64,000 bases of DNA from BOKV01 sp041987205 (GCA_041987205.1 JBHIWX010000005.1:13779-77778), one strand, 5' to 3'. Positions 43,282-52,156 are shown, counted from the first letter of the stretch. Numbers and translations: made by a program. Notes: generated by a model not told the origin, from the sequence alone.

Positions 43282-43740
43282 TCACCAGAAGACCGGGATC
43301 TTGGGAAGCGAGAGTTCCGCGACCCGGGTAAGCAAGAGATACAACGCACCGCTGGCCAGCACGGCCACGGCCGCGTTCAGCAGATGACGCCTGTAACCGA
43401 GGATCGCGCATGTCGCGAAAGCGGCGACCGGCGCCACGATCATGAAACCAAGAGAGCGCATCAGCCAGGTCACGACAACCAGCAGAACGGCAATCATGAC
43501 GATGCGAGCGTGGTTCTGCTCGCCCAGCGGCGATGGCGGCAGGCGAAGACCCGAAACGAGGATCGCCAGCGAAAGGGCAATCCACAGGACCAGGAACACC
43601 TTCGGCACCAGGAACGGCGGGATGTCGCCTGGCAGGACGAAGGCCACTTCGGCCTGTCTGAAGCTCAGAAAGAGAAAGATGCCGCCGACAAGGCTGGAAA
43701 GCGCACCAAAGACCGTGTTGCTGTTAAGCAGTCCGTTCAT
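43282..43740 (-). CDS. tctB: Tripartite tricarboxylate transporter small permease
   Basis: A 152-aa TctB with four hydrophobic spans (LSSLVGGIFLFLSFRQAEVA, FLVLWIALSLAILVSGL, VMIAVLLVVVTWLMRSLGFM, VAVLASGALYLLLTRVAEL). Its order between tctC and tctA and its length are standard. Confidence 0.9.
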   Translation of the reverse strand: MNGLLNSNTVFGALSSLVGGIFLFLSFRQAEVAFVLPGDIPPFLVPKVFLVLWIALSLAILVSGLRLPPSPLGEQNHARIVMIAVLLVVVTWLMRSLGFMIVAPVAAFATCAILGYRRHLLNAAVAVLASGALYLLLTRVAELSLPKIPVFW

Positions 43741-43784
43741 GGATGCGCCTCCCTTGTTGAGCTCCGTTATTCACGGAAAGCGCC

Positions 43785-44732
43785 TTATTTGACCAGACCG
43801 ATCGCTTTCAGCAAGGACGCATTTCGATCGAACTGATCGTTGTAGAAAGCCGTGAACGCTTTGCGATCGAGATAGCTGATCTGATAATTCAGCGCCTCCA
43901 TGCCTTTCTTGAATTCCTCGTCCTGCACCGCACTCGCGCATGCCGCCGAAAGCTTGTCGACGATCTCGTCTGGCGTGCCTGCCGGCACGAAGGCTCCGAA
44001 CCATACGCTCAGCTGGATGTCGTGGCCAAGTTCGCCCAGCGTCGGCACGTCCGGCAGCGAGGGTACCCGTTCCGCGCTGGTAACCGCCAGCGCCCTGGTC
44101 CCGTAGATGTTCGCGGCGGTATAGATGTCGCCCTGGACGACGGCTTCACCGCCAAGGATCGCCTTGGCCGAGGCAGCCCCGCCATCCGTCGGCAGATAGG
44201 TGAACTCCACCCCGTACGACTTCGCCGTGGCGGCCTGAACGATATAGGGAAGCGAGCCGACAGCCTGACCTGTCGCGACCATGCCTCCGGCCTTGGCATC
44301 CTCCATCAGCTCGTCAAGCGTGTTGTACTTGCTGTCAGGCGCGACGAGGATCGCTGTCGCGGTATCGGAAATCTTGCAGATCGGGACGAAGCTGTCCTTG
44401 CCATAAGGCAGCGGCCGCAGATGCGGATGGATCGTCACGGTCGCCACCGGGTTGTAGCCCACCGTGTAGCCGTCTGGTGCGGCAGCCGCCGTTTGCGCGG
44501 TGCCGATGGTGCCGCCGGCGCCCGGAACGTTGAGCGGGACAACAGTCGCACCGCCCAGCGCGGTGCTCATCGCCTTCTGGAACAGGCGACCCGAGACATC
44601 CGCGTGGCTTCCCGGAGGAAACGCGATGATGAGTTCGATCGGCTTTTCCGGCCACTCGGCAAAGGCCGCGGTTGCGCTCGTTGCCGCCAGAATGCCGGAG
44701 ACGACGAGGGTACCCAGTTTGTTAAGTGCCAT
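43785..44732 (-). CDS. tctC: Tripartite tricarboxylate transporter substrate-binding protein (Bug family)
   Basis: A 315-aa Bug/TctC periplasmic protein with signal peptide MALNKLGTLVVSGILAATSA, cleaved near AFAEW. The mature N-terminus PEKPIELIIAFPPGSHADVS and NVPGAGGTIGTAQTAAAAPD are family hallmarks, as is GVPAGTPDEIVDKL-like sequence near the C-terminus. GGGAGGAA precedes the ATG. Bug proteins bind carboxylates; given the operon, a di- or tricarboxylate or sugar acid is likely. Confidence 0.93.
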   Translation of the reverse strand: MALNKLGTLVVSGILAATSATAAFAEWPEKPIELIIAFPPGSHADVSGRLFQKAMSTALGGATVVPLNVPGAGGTIGTAQTAAAAPDGYTVGYNPVATVTIHPHLRPLPYGKDSFVPICKISDTATAILVAPDSKYNTLDELMEDAKAGGMVATGQAVGSLPYIVQAATAKSYGVEFTYLPTDGGAASAKAILGGEAVVQGDIYTAANIYGTRALAVTSAERVPSLPDVPTLGELGHDIQLSVWFGAFVPAGTPDEIVDKLSAACASAVQDEEFKKGMEALNYQISYLDRKAFTAFYNDQFDRNASLLKAIGLVK

Positions 44733-44748
44733 TAGTTCCTCCCTGTTA

Positions 44749-44801
44749 CCGGCCCTCCAGGGCCGGGATTACGCGGCCATGACCGAAACCCGGTCATGGC
44801 C
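44749..44801. promoter_or_regulatory. Two adjacent hairpins between tctC and the sulfatase gene
   Basis: CCGGCCCTCCAGGGCCGG (44749-44766) is a near-perfect palindrome. GGCCATGACCG (44775-44785) pairs with CGGTCATGGCC (44791-44801) as an 11-bp perfect stem with a 5-base loop. Both lie between the 3' end of the 44826 sulfatase and the 5' end of tctC on the same strand. No T-run follows, so they may terminate, attenuate or protect a processed transcript. Confidence 0.5.
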
Positions 44802-44825
44802 CTTCTGATTGTTGGCTGGCGTCGA

Positions 44826-46232
44826 TCAGAAATGTCCGGGCAGCCGGGGCTTGCAATAGGTCTCCTCAACCCCCTCGGTCTTCATGCTTCGGGCATACAG
44901 GTCCAGCAGCTCCTCCACCACCTCCGGGTTTTCCGCGGCAACATTGTTCTGCTGCTTGGGATCGGCCTGCAGGTCGTACAGCTCGACCGGCTCGTCCGGG
45001 GTCGCGTAGAGCAGCGACCATTGCTGTGTGGTGATCGTCGCGGGCTGCCAGTCGACCACGGTGCGCATGAGATCGTCGACCGCGAGCACACCCTCGCCCG
45101 GATTCGCGAAAGGCAATGCCGTAAGGATATGGTCGCGGCCCTTGAAGGCCTCGCCCTTGACCGCCGGCAGCAGGGACTGGCCGTTAATGCCCTCGCCTGG
45201 CTTCAGGCCGACCATGTCGAGCAGGGTCGGCGCGATATCCAGTGCACAGGCAAGCTCATTGGTCCGGCCGGGCTTGGCACCGGGCACATGGATGATCAAC
45301 GGCACTCTGGCGATTTCCTCGTAAAGCGGCGACCGCATCCATGTCGCCTCACCCGGCGCACGGCGAACCAGCTTGCCCATCTGGTTGTGTTCGCCAAGCA
45401 GGAAGCCGTGATCGGACACGAAGATGATGGCCGTGGAATCTTCGATGCCGAGATAGGTGAGCTGCTCGATCAGGTGACCGATCCAGCGATCGACAAGTTC
45501 CAGCTCGCCGGAATAACAGGCGCGCGCCACCTGCACGTCGCGTTCGGTCAGCCCGTGCTTGTTGATGTCGCCATAGGGCGGGTGAACGTGCTCGCCCTTG
45601 TAATCGGGCATGTAGCGCTTGATGTAATATTCCGGCGGGTCCCACGGCTCGTGCGGGTCCCAGGTATCGACCAGCGCGAAGAATTTGTTCTCGTAGATTT
45701 CCTCGAGCGACTTCGCCGCCTGGACCATGGTCAGTGGCGTCGGGCAGTCCCGCTCGCCCTCACGATGATCGGGCTTCACCTTGCCGGTGATCGGCCATTG
45801 CGGCATTTTCCCCTGGGTCTGGCCCTTGTCCTCGCCGGGTGCCGAATAGGCATTGTACTGCGGCGTGCCCAGAAGCTGCGACTTCATATCGTAGAAATAG
45901 TTGAAGCCCCGGTCGTAATTGTAGCCGTTGACCTGGTAGAACGGTGTATCGACGACACCGAGCGTGGTGTAGCCGGCGGCCGTCATTTCCGAGACGATCG
46001 ACTTGTCGGTCTTGGGCAGCGGGCCCCAGCCATTGCCGGCAAAAGCCGCCTTGCCGGTCAGATAGTCATACCGCGCCGGAACCGTCGGAAAGCTGGACGC
46101 ATAATAGCGGTCGAACACCATCGATCGCGCCGCGAGTCGGTCGAGGTTGGGGGTGTGAACGTGTCCCCCATTGTAGCCGAGCATATCCCACCTGACCGTA
46201 TCGGAAACGATCATCAAAATCTTGTCGATCAC
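44826..46232 (-). CDS. Sulfatase-family hydrolase with Thr at the nucleophile position
   Basis: A 468-aa alkaline-phosphatase-superfamily sulfatase. Metal-site segments are MIVSDTVRWDMLGYNG at the N-terminus and IFVSDHGFLLGEHNQMGK near residue 275. The usual C/S-x-P-x-R maturation motif reads T50-V-P-A-R54 followed by YDYLTGK, so no Cys or Ser is present for conversion to formylglycine. It may be a phosphodiesterase-like or Thr-dependent member, or belong to a subfamily that I recall having this motif. The GTG start at 46232 has GGGAGG upstream. It diverges from a GntR gene across a palindromic site. Confidence 0.85.
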   Translation of the reverse strand: MIDKILMIVSDTVRWDMLGYNGGHVHTPNLDRLAARSMVFDRYYASSFPTVPARYDYLTGKAAFAGNGWGPLPKTDKSIVSEMTAAGYTTLGVVDTPFYQVNGYNYDRGFNYFYDMKSQLLGTPQYNAYSAPGEDKGQTQGKMPQWPITGKVKPDHREGERDCPTPLTMVQAAKSLEEIYENKFFALVDTWDPHEPWDPPEYYIKRYMPDYKGEHVHPPYGDINKHGLTERDVQVARACYSGELELVDRWIGHLIEQLTYLGIEDSTAIIFVSDHGFLLGEHNQMGKLVRRAPGEATWMRSPLYEEIARVPLIIHVPGAKPGRTNELACALDIAPTLLDMVGLKPGEGINGQSLLPAVKGEAFKGRDHILTALPFANPGEGVLAVDDLMRTVVDWQPATITTQQWSLLYATPDEPVELYDLQADPKQQNNVAAENPEVVEELLDLYARSMKTEGVEETYCKPRLPGHF

Positions 46233-46262
46233 CTAAGCATCCTCCCTGGCGACGTTCTGCAT

Positions 46263-46280
46263 TGGGTAATATATTACACA
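46263..46280. promoter_or_regulatory. Palindromic operator between sulfatase and GntR genes
   Basis: GTAATATATTAC at 46266-46277 is a perfect 12-bp palindrome. With TG and CA flanks it extends to 18 bp with one mismatched pair. It lies in the 171-bp divergent region 31 bp upstream of the sulfatase start. A perfect palindrome of this size is typical of a GntR dimer, most simply the product of the adjacent gene. Confidence 0.6.
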
Positions 46281-46403
46281 TCACACATGACGCGTCAATC
46301 TTGCTAAATTGGCTTTTTGCCATCAAAGTAGGAGCATGATGAACATTGCCCCTCGCCGGACGAGGCGCGCCTTCGGAAGACATTTGGAAGAAAAGAGAGC
46401 GGC

Positions 46404-47096
46404 ATGAACGAGCAATCGCGGGATCCGCAGCATCTGACCTTGCACCAGAGCTATCGCGAACAGGCTCGCGAGGTCATTCGAGGCATGATCGTCAGCGGGA
46501 AGATGGCGCCGGACGGACTCTATTCAGTCCCCAAGATCGCCAGCGATCTGAGTGTATCGGCCACGCCGGTTCGAGAGGCGCTGCTCGATCTCGTGCGTGA
46601 GGGATTGCTGAGGCCGGTCCGCAATCGCGGGTTTCAGGTCGTCATCATGACCCCGAAGGAACATGACGACGTCTATCAGATACGCCTGCTGCTGGAGGTG
46701 CCGAGCGTTCACACCATCGCAAGCGGCTCCCAGTCGGCGCAACAGATGAAGGAGCTATATGCGCTCGCCGAACTGACCCGGAAATTCGCGGGCGAAGGCG
46801 ATCTGATCGCCTATCTGAATGCCGACCGGCAATTCCATGTCCTGCTGATCGACCTGCTTGGCAACGCGCCGCTTACCCAGCTGGTCGCCTCCCTGCGCGA
46901 CAGGGTCCGCCTGATAGGCCTGGCCAATACGGGCGCGAAGTCGCACATCATCAAATCCGCGGAAGAGCATTTCGAGCTTCTCGACGCCATTGCGGCAAGA
47001 GACGCGGACCGCGCCTCGGACGTCATCCGGCGGCATCTCAAGCGCTCACGGGATGTCTGGGGCGCACCGATTGAAGATCAGTCCCAGGACGCCTGA
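46404..47096 (+). CDS. GntR family (FadR/VanR-type) regulator
   Basis: A 230-aa GntR regulator. The winged helix spans ~10-80 (YREQAREVIRGMIVSGKMAP, YSVPKIASDLSVSATPVREA, LLDLVREGLLRPVRNRGFQV), and the all-helical FCD effector domain follows with YQIRLLLEVPSVHTIASG, NADRQFHVLLIDLLGN and HFELLDAIAARDADRASDVI, which contain the Asp/His metal-site residues. It converges on the enolase-superfamily gene 6 bp away. It probably represses itself and the divergent sulfatase. Confidence 0.92.
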   Translation: MNEQSRDPQHLTLHQSYREQAREVIRGMIVSGKMAPDGLYSVPKIASDLSVSATPVREALLDLVREGLLRPVRNRGFQVVIMTPKEHDDVYQIRLLLEVPSVHTIASGSQSAQQMKELYALAELTRKFAGEGDLIAYLNADRQFHVLLIDLLGNAPLTQLVASLRDRVRLIGLANTGAKSHIIKSAEEHFELLDAIAARDADRASDVIRRHLKRSRDVWGAPIEDQSQDA

Positions 47097-47102
47097 ACCG
47101 CG

Positions 47103-48275
47103 CTACGCAAAAAGCTCTGCGGCATTCGGCGAATATTTGGCGACCCGGTCCGGATCGAGAGCTACGCCGAGACCCGGCAGATCGGGAATGCTCAGCATGC
47201 CGTCTTCGTTCAGCCCGAAGGGCTCGAGCATGATATCGTCCACATAGGCACTGCCGCCGATATACTCCACCAGATCGACATTGGGGAGCGCGGCGGCCAG
47301 CTGAAGGTCGGCCGCCAGACCGAGCGCCGTATTCCAGCCGTGACCGACATAACGCACGCCGAAATCCTGCGCCATGTGGGCGATCCTGCGTTGTTCGCTG
47401 AGGCCGCCCACCTTCGTCACGTCCGGCTGAACGATATCGAGCGCACCCCGCACGAAGAACGGAAGATAGGCCTGACGTCTCGTCAGCACCTCGCCACCGG
47501 CGATCGGCAACCGGCTTTCCCGTCGCAGGATGACGAAATCCTCTATGTCGTCGGGTCGAAGCGGTTCCTCGAACCAGTGCACGTCATGGTCCGCCAGCAT
47601 GTCTGCCGTACGCAATGCCCACTTCAGTCCATTGGGCCAGTAGGCGTCGCTGGCGCCGGCGTCGATCATGAGCTTGCCACCGGCCGGCATGGCATCCTTT
47701 GCAGCTCTCACGATTGCTTCGTCCAGCCTGTGGTCGTCGCGCCGGCCAAACGGTCCCCAACCCATCTTGAACGCGCGGAAGCCCTTCTCGCGATAGCGCA
47801 CAATCTGATCCACCATGACTGCCGGCTCGTCCATGAGCAAAGAGCAGTATGGCGCTACTTCTTCGCGATAGCGTCCACCGGCAAGGCGGCCGATCGACAG
47901 GCCGGTCACTTGTCCGAGAATATCCCACAGCGCGATATCGATGCCGCTGACACAGTGGGTCAGCGTACCACCACGGCCCATCCAGAACGTGTTTTGATGA
48001 AGCTTCTCGCTCACCCGTTCGGGCTCCAGCGCATTCTCGCCGATAACGAGCGGCTCAAGCACTTTCATGCCCGCTGCCGCGAGCCGACCTTCGGTAAACA
48101 CGCTGCCAAATCCGGTAATGCCGAGATCGGTGTGGACCGCCACGAGCGCGTGGATGGAGTCGTCTGCCTTGATTTCCTCGGACCAGCCACCGGGCGGACT
48201 TTCACCGATCAGAGGTGCCACGACCACCCGCGTGATGCGAACGGGCGAGGTGTGTTTTCTCGCGGGCGCGTGCAT
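47103..48275 (-). CDS. Enolase-superfamily (mandelate racemase/muconate lactonizing) enzyme, paralog 1
   Basis: A 390-aa enolase-superfamily enzyme. Catalytic Lys fits K170 (FKMGWGPFG), metal ligands fit D205 (LMIDAGASD), E236 or E237 (WFEEPL) and E262 (AGGE), and the general acid/base His fits H312 (YVGHGWNT). Family members dehydrate sugar acids or epimerise and racemise carboxylates. It shares the K-x-GWGP motif with the paralog at 50978. A strong AGGAGG precedes the ATG at 48275. It is divergent from the 48371 operon, with the direct-repeat operator between them. Confidence 0.92.
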   Translation of the reverse strand: MHAPARKHTSPVRITRVVVAPLIGESPPGGWSEEIKADDSIHALVAVHTDLGITGFGSVFTEGRLAAAGMKVLEPLVIGENALEPERVSEKLHQNTFWMGRGGTLTHCVSGIDIALWDILGQVTGLSIGRLAGGRYREEVAPYCSLLMDEPAVMVDQIVRYREKGFRAFKMGWGPFGRRDDHRLDEAIVRAAKDAMPAGGKLMIDAGASDAYWPNGLKWALRTADMLADHDVHWFEEPLRPDDIEDFVILRRESRLPIAGGEVLTRRQAYLPFFVRGALDIVQPDVTKVGGLSEQRRIAHMAQDFGVRYVGHGWNTALGLAADLQLAAALPNVDLVEYIGGSAYVDDIMLEPFGLNEDGMLSIPDLPGLGVALDPDRVAKYSPNAAELFA

Positions 48276-48310
48276 GCCATTTCCTCCTGAAGTGCGATCT
48301 TTGAAGTATG

Positions 48311-48346
48311 TTGACACTGACCGATATAGTATACAATTATACAATT
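48311..48346. promoter_or_regulatory. Operator A: TATACnAT direct repeat with TTGACA box
   Basis: GTATACAATTATACAATT at 48329-48346 contains two tandem TATACAAT octamers. The same architecture recurs at 57074 and 59765. A TTGACA lies at 48311-48316, and an A/T-rich -10-like ATTATA overlaps the repeat, so binding here would block the plus-strand promoter. It lies 25 bp before the 48371 start and 54 bp before the divergent 48275 start. Confidence 0.65.
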
Positions 48347-48370
48347 CAAGACTGATTGAAGGGTTGGTTT

Positions 48371-49402
48371 ATGGGATTGGAAGCCGAGAAAAGCCGCATC
48401 TCCTGCGATTTCGATTTTGACAGGAACGGCAGACAGGCGGGGTATCTGCGTGCTCCCTTGTCGCGCAACACCTCTGGTTGGGGAATTGTAGAAATTCCCA
48501 TCGTGGTTGTTAAGAACGGAACAGGGCCCACGGTGCTTTTGACCGGCGCGGTGCATGGTGACGAATATGAGGGGCCGATCGCGATTTCACGCCTGGCGCA
48601 AACCCTCGACCCCGGCGCGGTTCAGGGGCGCGTGATCATGATGCCGGCCGTCAACGTGCCGGCGGTGCACAGCGATACCCGCCTTTCGCCGGTCGACAAT
48701 CGCGACATGAACCGCTGCTTTCCCGGAAACCCCAAGGGCACGTTCAGCGAGATGCTCGCGCATTTCATGGACAGTGTGATCCTGCCCATGGCCGACATTT
48801 CCGTCGACATGCACACGGCGGGCCATTCGGGCGACTCGGCGCCGTCCACGAACATGCATGACGTTGGCGACCCGGAACGGATGAAGCGCACCATGGAAGC
48901 CGCGGCCGCGTTCGGCGCACCCTACAATGTGGTGTTCGGCGGCGTGGACGAAGGCGCGACCTTCACGTCATGCGTCGAAAGGCGCGGCATCATCTCGCTT
49001 GGCACCGAACTTGGCGGCTGGGGACGCGTCAGTGTCGAAGGCGTGCGGATAGGCCGGCGCGGCATCGACAATATCCTCAAGCATTTCAACGTTATCGAGG
49101 GTGAGCCCGAAACCGTTCAGGCCGACGGCAGCCCGGCCACACGTCACATGATGGTGTCGGAGCCGGACCTGTACGCCTTTGCACCGGCCACCGGTACGTT
49201 CGAGCCCTGCAATGTGGTCGGCGAGAAGGTTTTCGCCGGTCAGCCGGCCGGCTATCTGCACTTTGTCGAGGACGTGGATCATCGACCGGTGGAGATCCGG
49301 TACAAGCGAGATGGCGTACTGTGGATGTCGGCGGGCCCGGGCCGGGTGGGACGCGGTGACACCGTTGCCGTGGTCATGACCGATTACGTTGCCGCCAGCT
49401 GA
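48371..49402 (+). CDS. Succinylglutamate desuccinylase/aspartoacylase-family deacylase
   Basis: A 343-aa zinc hydrolase of the AstE/AspA family. Zinc ligands are H62 and E65 in GAVHGDEYEG and H148 in SVDMHTAGH; substrate-carboxylate binding fits SPVDNRDMNRCFPGN with its DMNR; the catalytic Glu fits E213 in SLGTELGGWG. A C-terminal b-domain (ETVQADGSPATRHMMV onward) is usual. Relatives remove N-acyl groups from amino acids (for example DoeB in ectoine breakdown). It opens the plus-strand operon with M81, enolase and sulfatase genes. A TTG at 48356 would add five residues, but ATG is preferred. Confidence 0.88.
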   Translation: MGLEAEKSRISCDFDFDRNGRQAGYLRAPLSRNTSGWGIVEIPIVVVKNGTGPTVLLTGAVHGDEYEGPIAISRLAQTLDPGAVQGRVIMMPAVNVPAVHSDTRLSPVDNRDMNRCFPGNPKGTFSEMLAHFMDSVILPMADISVDMHTAGHSGDSAPSTNMHDVGDPERMKRTMEAAAAFGAPYNVVFGGVDEGATFTSCVERRGIISLGTELGGWGRVSVEGVRIGRRGIDNILKHFNVIEGEPETVQADGSPATRHMMVSEPDLYAFAPATGTFEPCNVVGEKVFAGQPAGYLHFVEDVDHRPVEIRYKRDGVLWMSAGPGRVGRGDTVAVVMTDYVAAS

Positions 49403-49456
49403 CGCTGTCATTCCTGCCGGTGGCAATGTCACGCCACCGTTCCCGGAGAACGATGC

Positions 49457-50959
49457 ATGCCCCGAATCCTGATTCTCGACTGCAAGCAGGAAATATCCTC
49501 GTTCAATCCACTCCCGTCGGAGTATTCGAACTTTCACATTTCCCGCGGCGACGAGCTGTTCAGTCATCGTGGCTTGAACACAGAACTCGGTGGCGCTTTC
49601 GAGGTTTTCGAAAAGCGCCCCGATGTAACTGTCGTCCCGACCATCGCGGCGCGTGCCGGCAGCGCCGGGCTCCTGTCGGCTGAGGGGTGGGCGCAGCTTT
49701 CGTCCGAGATACTCGAAGCCGTGCGTGCGAAAATCGACGGAATCGACGCGGTATACGCGTCACTTCATGGCGCCATGGGAGCCGACGGCGAACTCGATCC
49801 CGAAGGCTATTTGCTGTCGGAAATCCGCAAGATGGTCGGGCCCGACATTCCCATCGTCATATCGCTCGATCTGCATGGCATCCTTACCGACCGGATGTTG
49901 CGTCAGGTCGACGGCCTGACGCTTTACCACACCTATCCTCATGTCGATTTCGCCGACACGGGTGCAAGGGCCTCGCGGCTCTTGCTGAAGATTCTCGACG
50001 CGGAAGTCAGGCCGGTCACTGCTCGGGTCGTCATTCCGGCCCTGGTGCGTGGTGACGAACTCATCACCGCCAGCGGCTGCTACGGTGACCTCATACGCGA
50101 GTGCCAGCGCATCGAGCGCGACGGGACCGCACTTGCCGCCGGCATCATGATAGGCAACCCGTTCACCGATGTGCCGGAATTGTGCACGCAGGTCATTGTC
50201 GAGACCGACGGCGACCCTGCCGTAGCCGAGGCCGAGGCCGTTCGACTTGCCGAAGAATTCTGGCCCCAGCGCTTCCGCATGCAGGGCAAGCTGATAGCGC
50301 TCGACCGTGCGATTGCCCAGGCGCGCACGATGAAGGGACCGGTCGTTTTCACGGACGCCGCCGATGCGACCTCCTCCGGTGCAACGGGAGATTCCAACGC
50401 AATCGTCGCGGCGCTGAAGGAAGCCGGCTACCCGAAGCGCGTGCTTGCACAGATCGTCGATCCGGCTGCGGCTGCTGCCGCACACAAGGCGGGCGTTGGC
50501 GGAACAGTTTCGGTGTCGCTTGGCGGAGCGATCGACCCGGGCCGCTACCGGCCGATGCAGGTGGAGGCATGCGTGAAGCTTCTGTCGGATGGGCAATCGC
50601 GGCTCGAGACCATGCAGACCGAGCTCGATGCCGGGCCGACGGCCGTCCTGACCTTCGACAATTTCACCATCGTCGTGTTTTCCAAATCGATCAGCCTGTT
50701 CGACCGTGCGATGTACTACGCCAATGGTTGCAACCCCGCCGACTTCGACCTCATCGTTGTGAAGTCTCCGCATACCGAGTTCCACATGTACGACGCATGG
50801 GTGGAGAAGAACTTCAACATCGATGCACCGGGTGCGACCTCTGCCGACATTCCGAGCCTCGGCCACACCATCTGCATGCGGCCGATCTATCCGCTCGATC
50901 CGGACATCGACTTCAGACCGGAAGCGAAAATCTACCCTGACCGCTCAAGCGGCAAATAA
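49457..50959 (+). CDS. M81 family metallopeptidase (MlrC-like)
   Basis: A 500-aa protein of the MlrC family: N-terminal domain MPRILILDCKQEISSFNPLP, VVPTIAARAGSAGLLS, YASLHGAMGADGELDPEG, ISLDLHGILTDRML and LYHTYPHVDFADTGARASRL with clustered His/Asp residues; C-terminal MlrC domain with FTDAADATSSGATGDSNAIV and VKSPHTEFHMY. MlrC cleaves linearised microcystin peptides, but relatives commonly occur in sugar-acid and opine-like clusters with unknown amide substrates. It lies between the deacylase and an enolase-superfamily gene, 18 bp from the latter. Confidence 0.92.
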   Translation: MPRILILDCKQEISSFNPLPSEYSNFHISRGDELFSHRGLNTELGGAFEVFEKRPDVTVVPTIAARAGSAGLLSAEGWAQLSSEILEAVRAKIDGIDAVYASLHGAMGADGELDPEGYLLSEIRKMVGPDIPIVISLDLHGILTDRMLRQVDGLTLYHTYPHVDFADTGARASRLLLKILDAEVRPVTARVVIPALVRGDELITASGCYGDLIRECQRIERDGTALAAGIMIGNPFTDVPELCTQVIVETDGDPAVAEAEAVRLAEEFWPQRFRMQGKLIALDRAIAQARTMKGPVVFTDAADATSSGATGDSNAIVAALKEAGYPKRVLAQIVDPAAAAAAHKAGVGGTVSVSLGGAIDPGRYRPMQVEACVKLLSDGQSRLETMQTELDAGPTAVLTFDNFTIVVFSKSISLFDRAMYYANGCNPADFDLIVVKSPHTEFHMYDAWVEKNFNIDAPGATSADIPSLGHTICMRPIYPLDPDIDFRPEAKIYPDRSSGK

Positions 50960-50977
50960 AGCGAGGCCATCCAGTTC

Positions 50978-52156
50978 ATGAAAATCGAGGCGGTCGATTT
51001 CTTCTATTTCGCCATGCCGGAAGTGACGACGGATGCGGACGGCAGCCAGGACGCGCTTATCGTGCGCGTATCGGCCGGTGGCCATATCGGCTGGGGCGAG
51101 TGCGAGGCCGCTCCCTTGCCGTCGATCGCGGCTTTCGTCTGCCCGATGTCGCATGGCGCATGCCGGCCGGTTGCAATGTCGGTACTGGGGCAGACGCTGG
51201 AGGGACCGGAAGACATCGCCCGTATCAGCGCGCTGGTGGCGCGCGACAGCATGGACCTTCTACAGGCGCCGCACACGCTTTCGGGTATCGAAATGGCCTT
51301 GTGGGACCTGCTCGGCCGCCGGCGTGACGAGCCGGTCTGGAAGATGCTCGGATATGCTCGTTCCGAACCCAAGATTCCCTACGCATCCCTGCTCTTCGGC
51401 GATACGCCTGAAGAGACTCTTGCCCGAGGCAGAAAAGCGCGGGTCGATGGTTTCAGCGCCGCCAAATTCGGCTGGGGGCCAATTGGCACGGGAAGCGTCA
51501 AGGCAGACGCGGACCAGTTTGCCGCCGCGCGCGAGGGCGTAGGACCGGATGCCCACCTCATGGTGGATGTCGGACAGATTTTCGGCGAAGACGTCGAGAT
51601 GGCGGCGCAGCGCCTGTCGGGCCTCGATGCCGCGCAGGCGCTGTGGTTCGAGGAGCCGTTCTTCGGCAGTGCGTATGAAGCCTATGCGGCCCTGGCGGAA
51701 AGACCATCCAAAGTCCGGCTTGCCGGGGGCGAAGCCGCCCATAACGTCGCCATGGCCCGTCATCTGATGGACTACGGCAAGATCGGCCATGTCCAGATCG
51801 ATTGCGGGCGGATTGGCGGGATCGGCCCGTCCAAGATCGTCGCGGACCTCGCCAGGGAACGCGGCATCACCTATGTGAACCACACCTTCACAACCCATCT
51901 GGCACTCAGCGCCTCGCTGCAAGCCTATGCCGGCATCGCCGATGATCGCATCTGCGAATACCCGGCAGACCCCCGTCCGCTCGCGGTGGCGGTTGCGAAG
52001 AACCCGTTTAGGCGGGATGAAAATGGAGAGATACGGGCGCCCGAATCGCCGGGGCTGGGCATCGACGTCGATCTTCCGGCACTCAAACCCTATCTGGTCG
52101 ATACCGAGATCAGGGTTGGAGATCAGGTGCTTTACAAGACCCCGGTGATTGACTGA
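50978..52156 (+). CDS. Enolase-superfamily enzyme, paralog 2
   Basis: A 392-aa mandelate racemase/muconate lactonizing-type enzyme. Catalytic Lys fits K163 (AAKFGWGPIG), metal ligands fit D197 (LMVDVGQ), E225 (WFEEPF) and E252 (AGGEAAH), and candidate His is H302 or H307 (VNHTFTTH). The capping domain has HIGWGECEAAPLPSIAAFV. It shares motif style with paralog 1 but diverges elsewhere, so the two may act on different epimers or successive intermediates. The sulfatase gene follows after 22 bp. Confidence 0.92.
   Translation: MKIEAVDFFYFAMPEVTTDADGSQDALIVRVSAGGHIGWGECEAAPLPSIAAFVCPMSHGACRPVAMSVLGQTLEGPEDIARISALVARDSMDLLQAPHTLSGIEMALWDLLGRRRDEPVWKMLGYARSEPKIPYASLLFGDTPEETLARGRKARVDGFSAAKFGWGPIGTGSVKADADQFAAAREGVGPDAHLMVDVGQIFGEDVEMAAQRLSGLDAAQALWFEEPFFGSAYEAYAALAERPSKVRLAGGEAAHNVAMARHLMDYGKIGHVQIDCGRIGGIGPSKIVADLARERGITYVNHTFTTHLALSASLQAYAGIADDRICEYPADPRPLAVAVAKNPFRRDENGEIRAPESPGLGIDVDLPALKPYLVDTEIRVGDQVLYKTPVID

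Noticed and set aside
44796..46307. A 503-residue plus-strand frame opposite the 44826 sulfatase
   Set aside because: No recognisable motifs; the antisense sulfatase with a GTG start and GGGAGG site explains the open frame.
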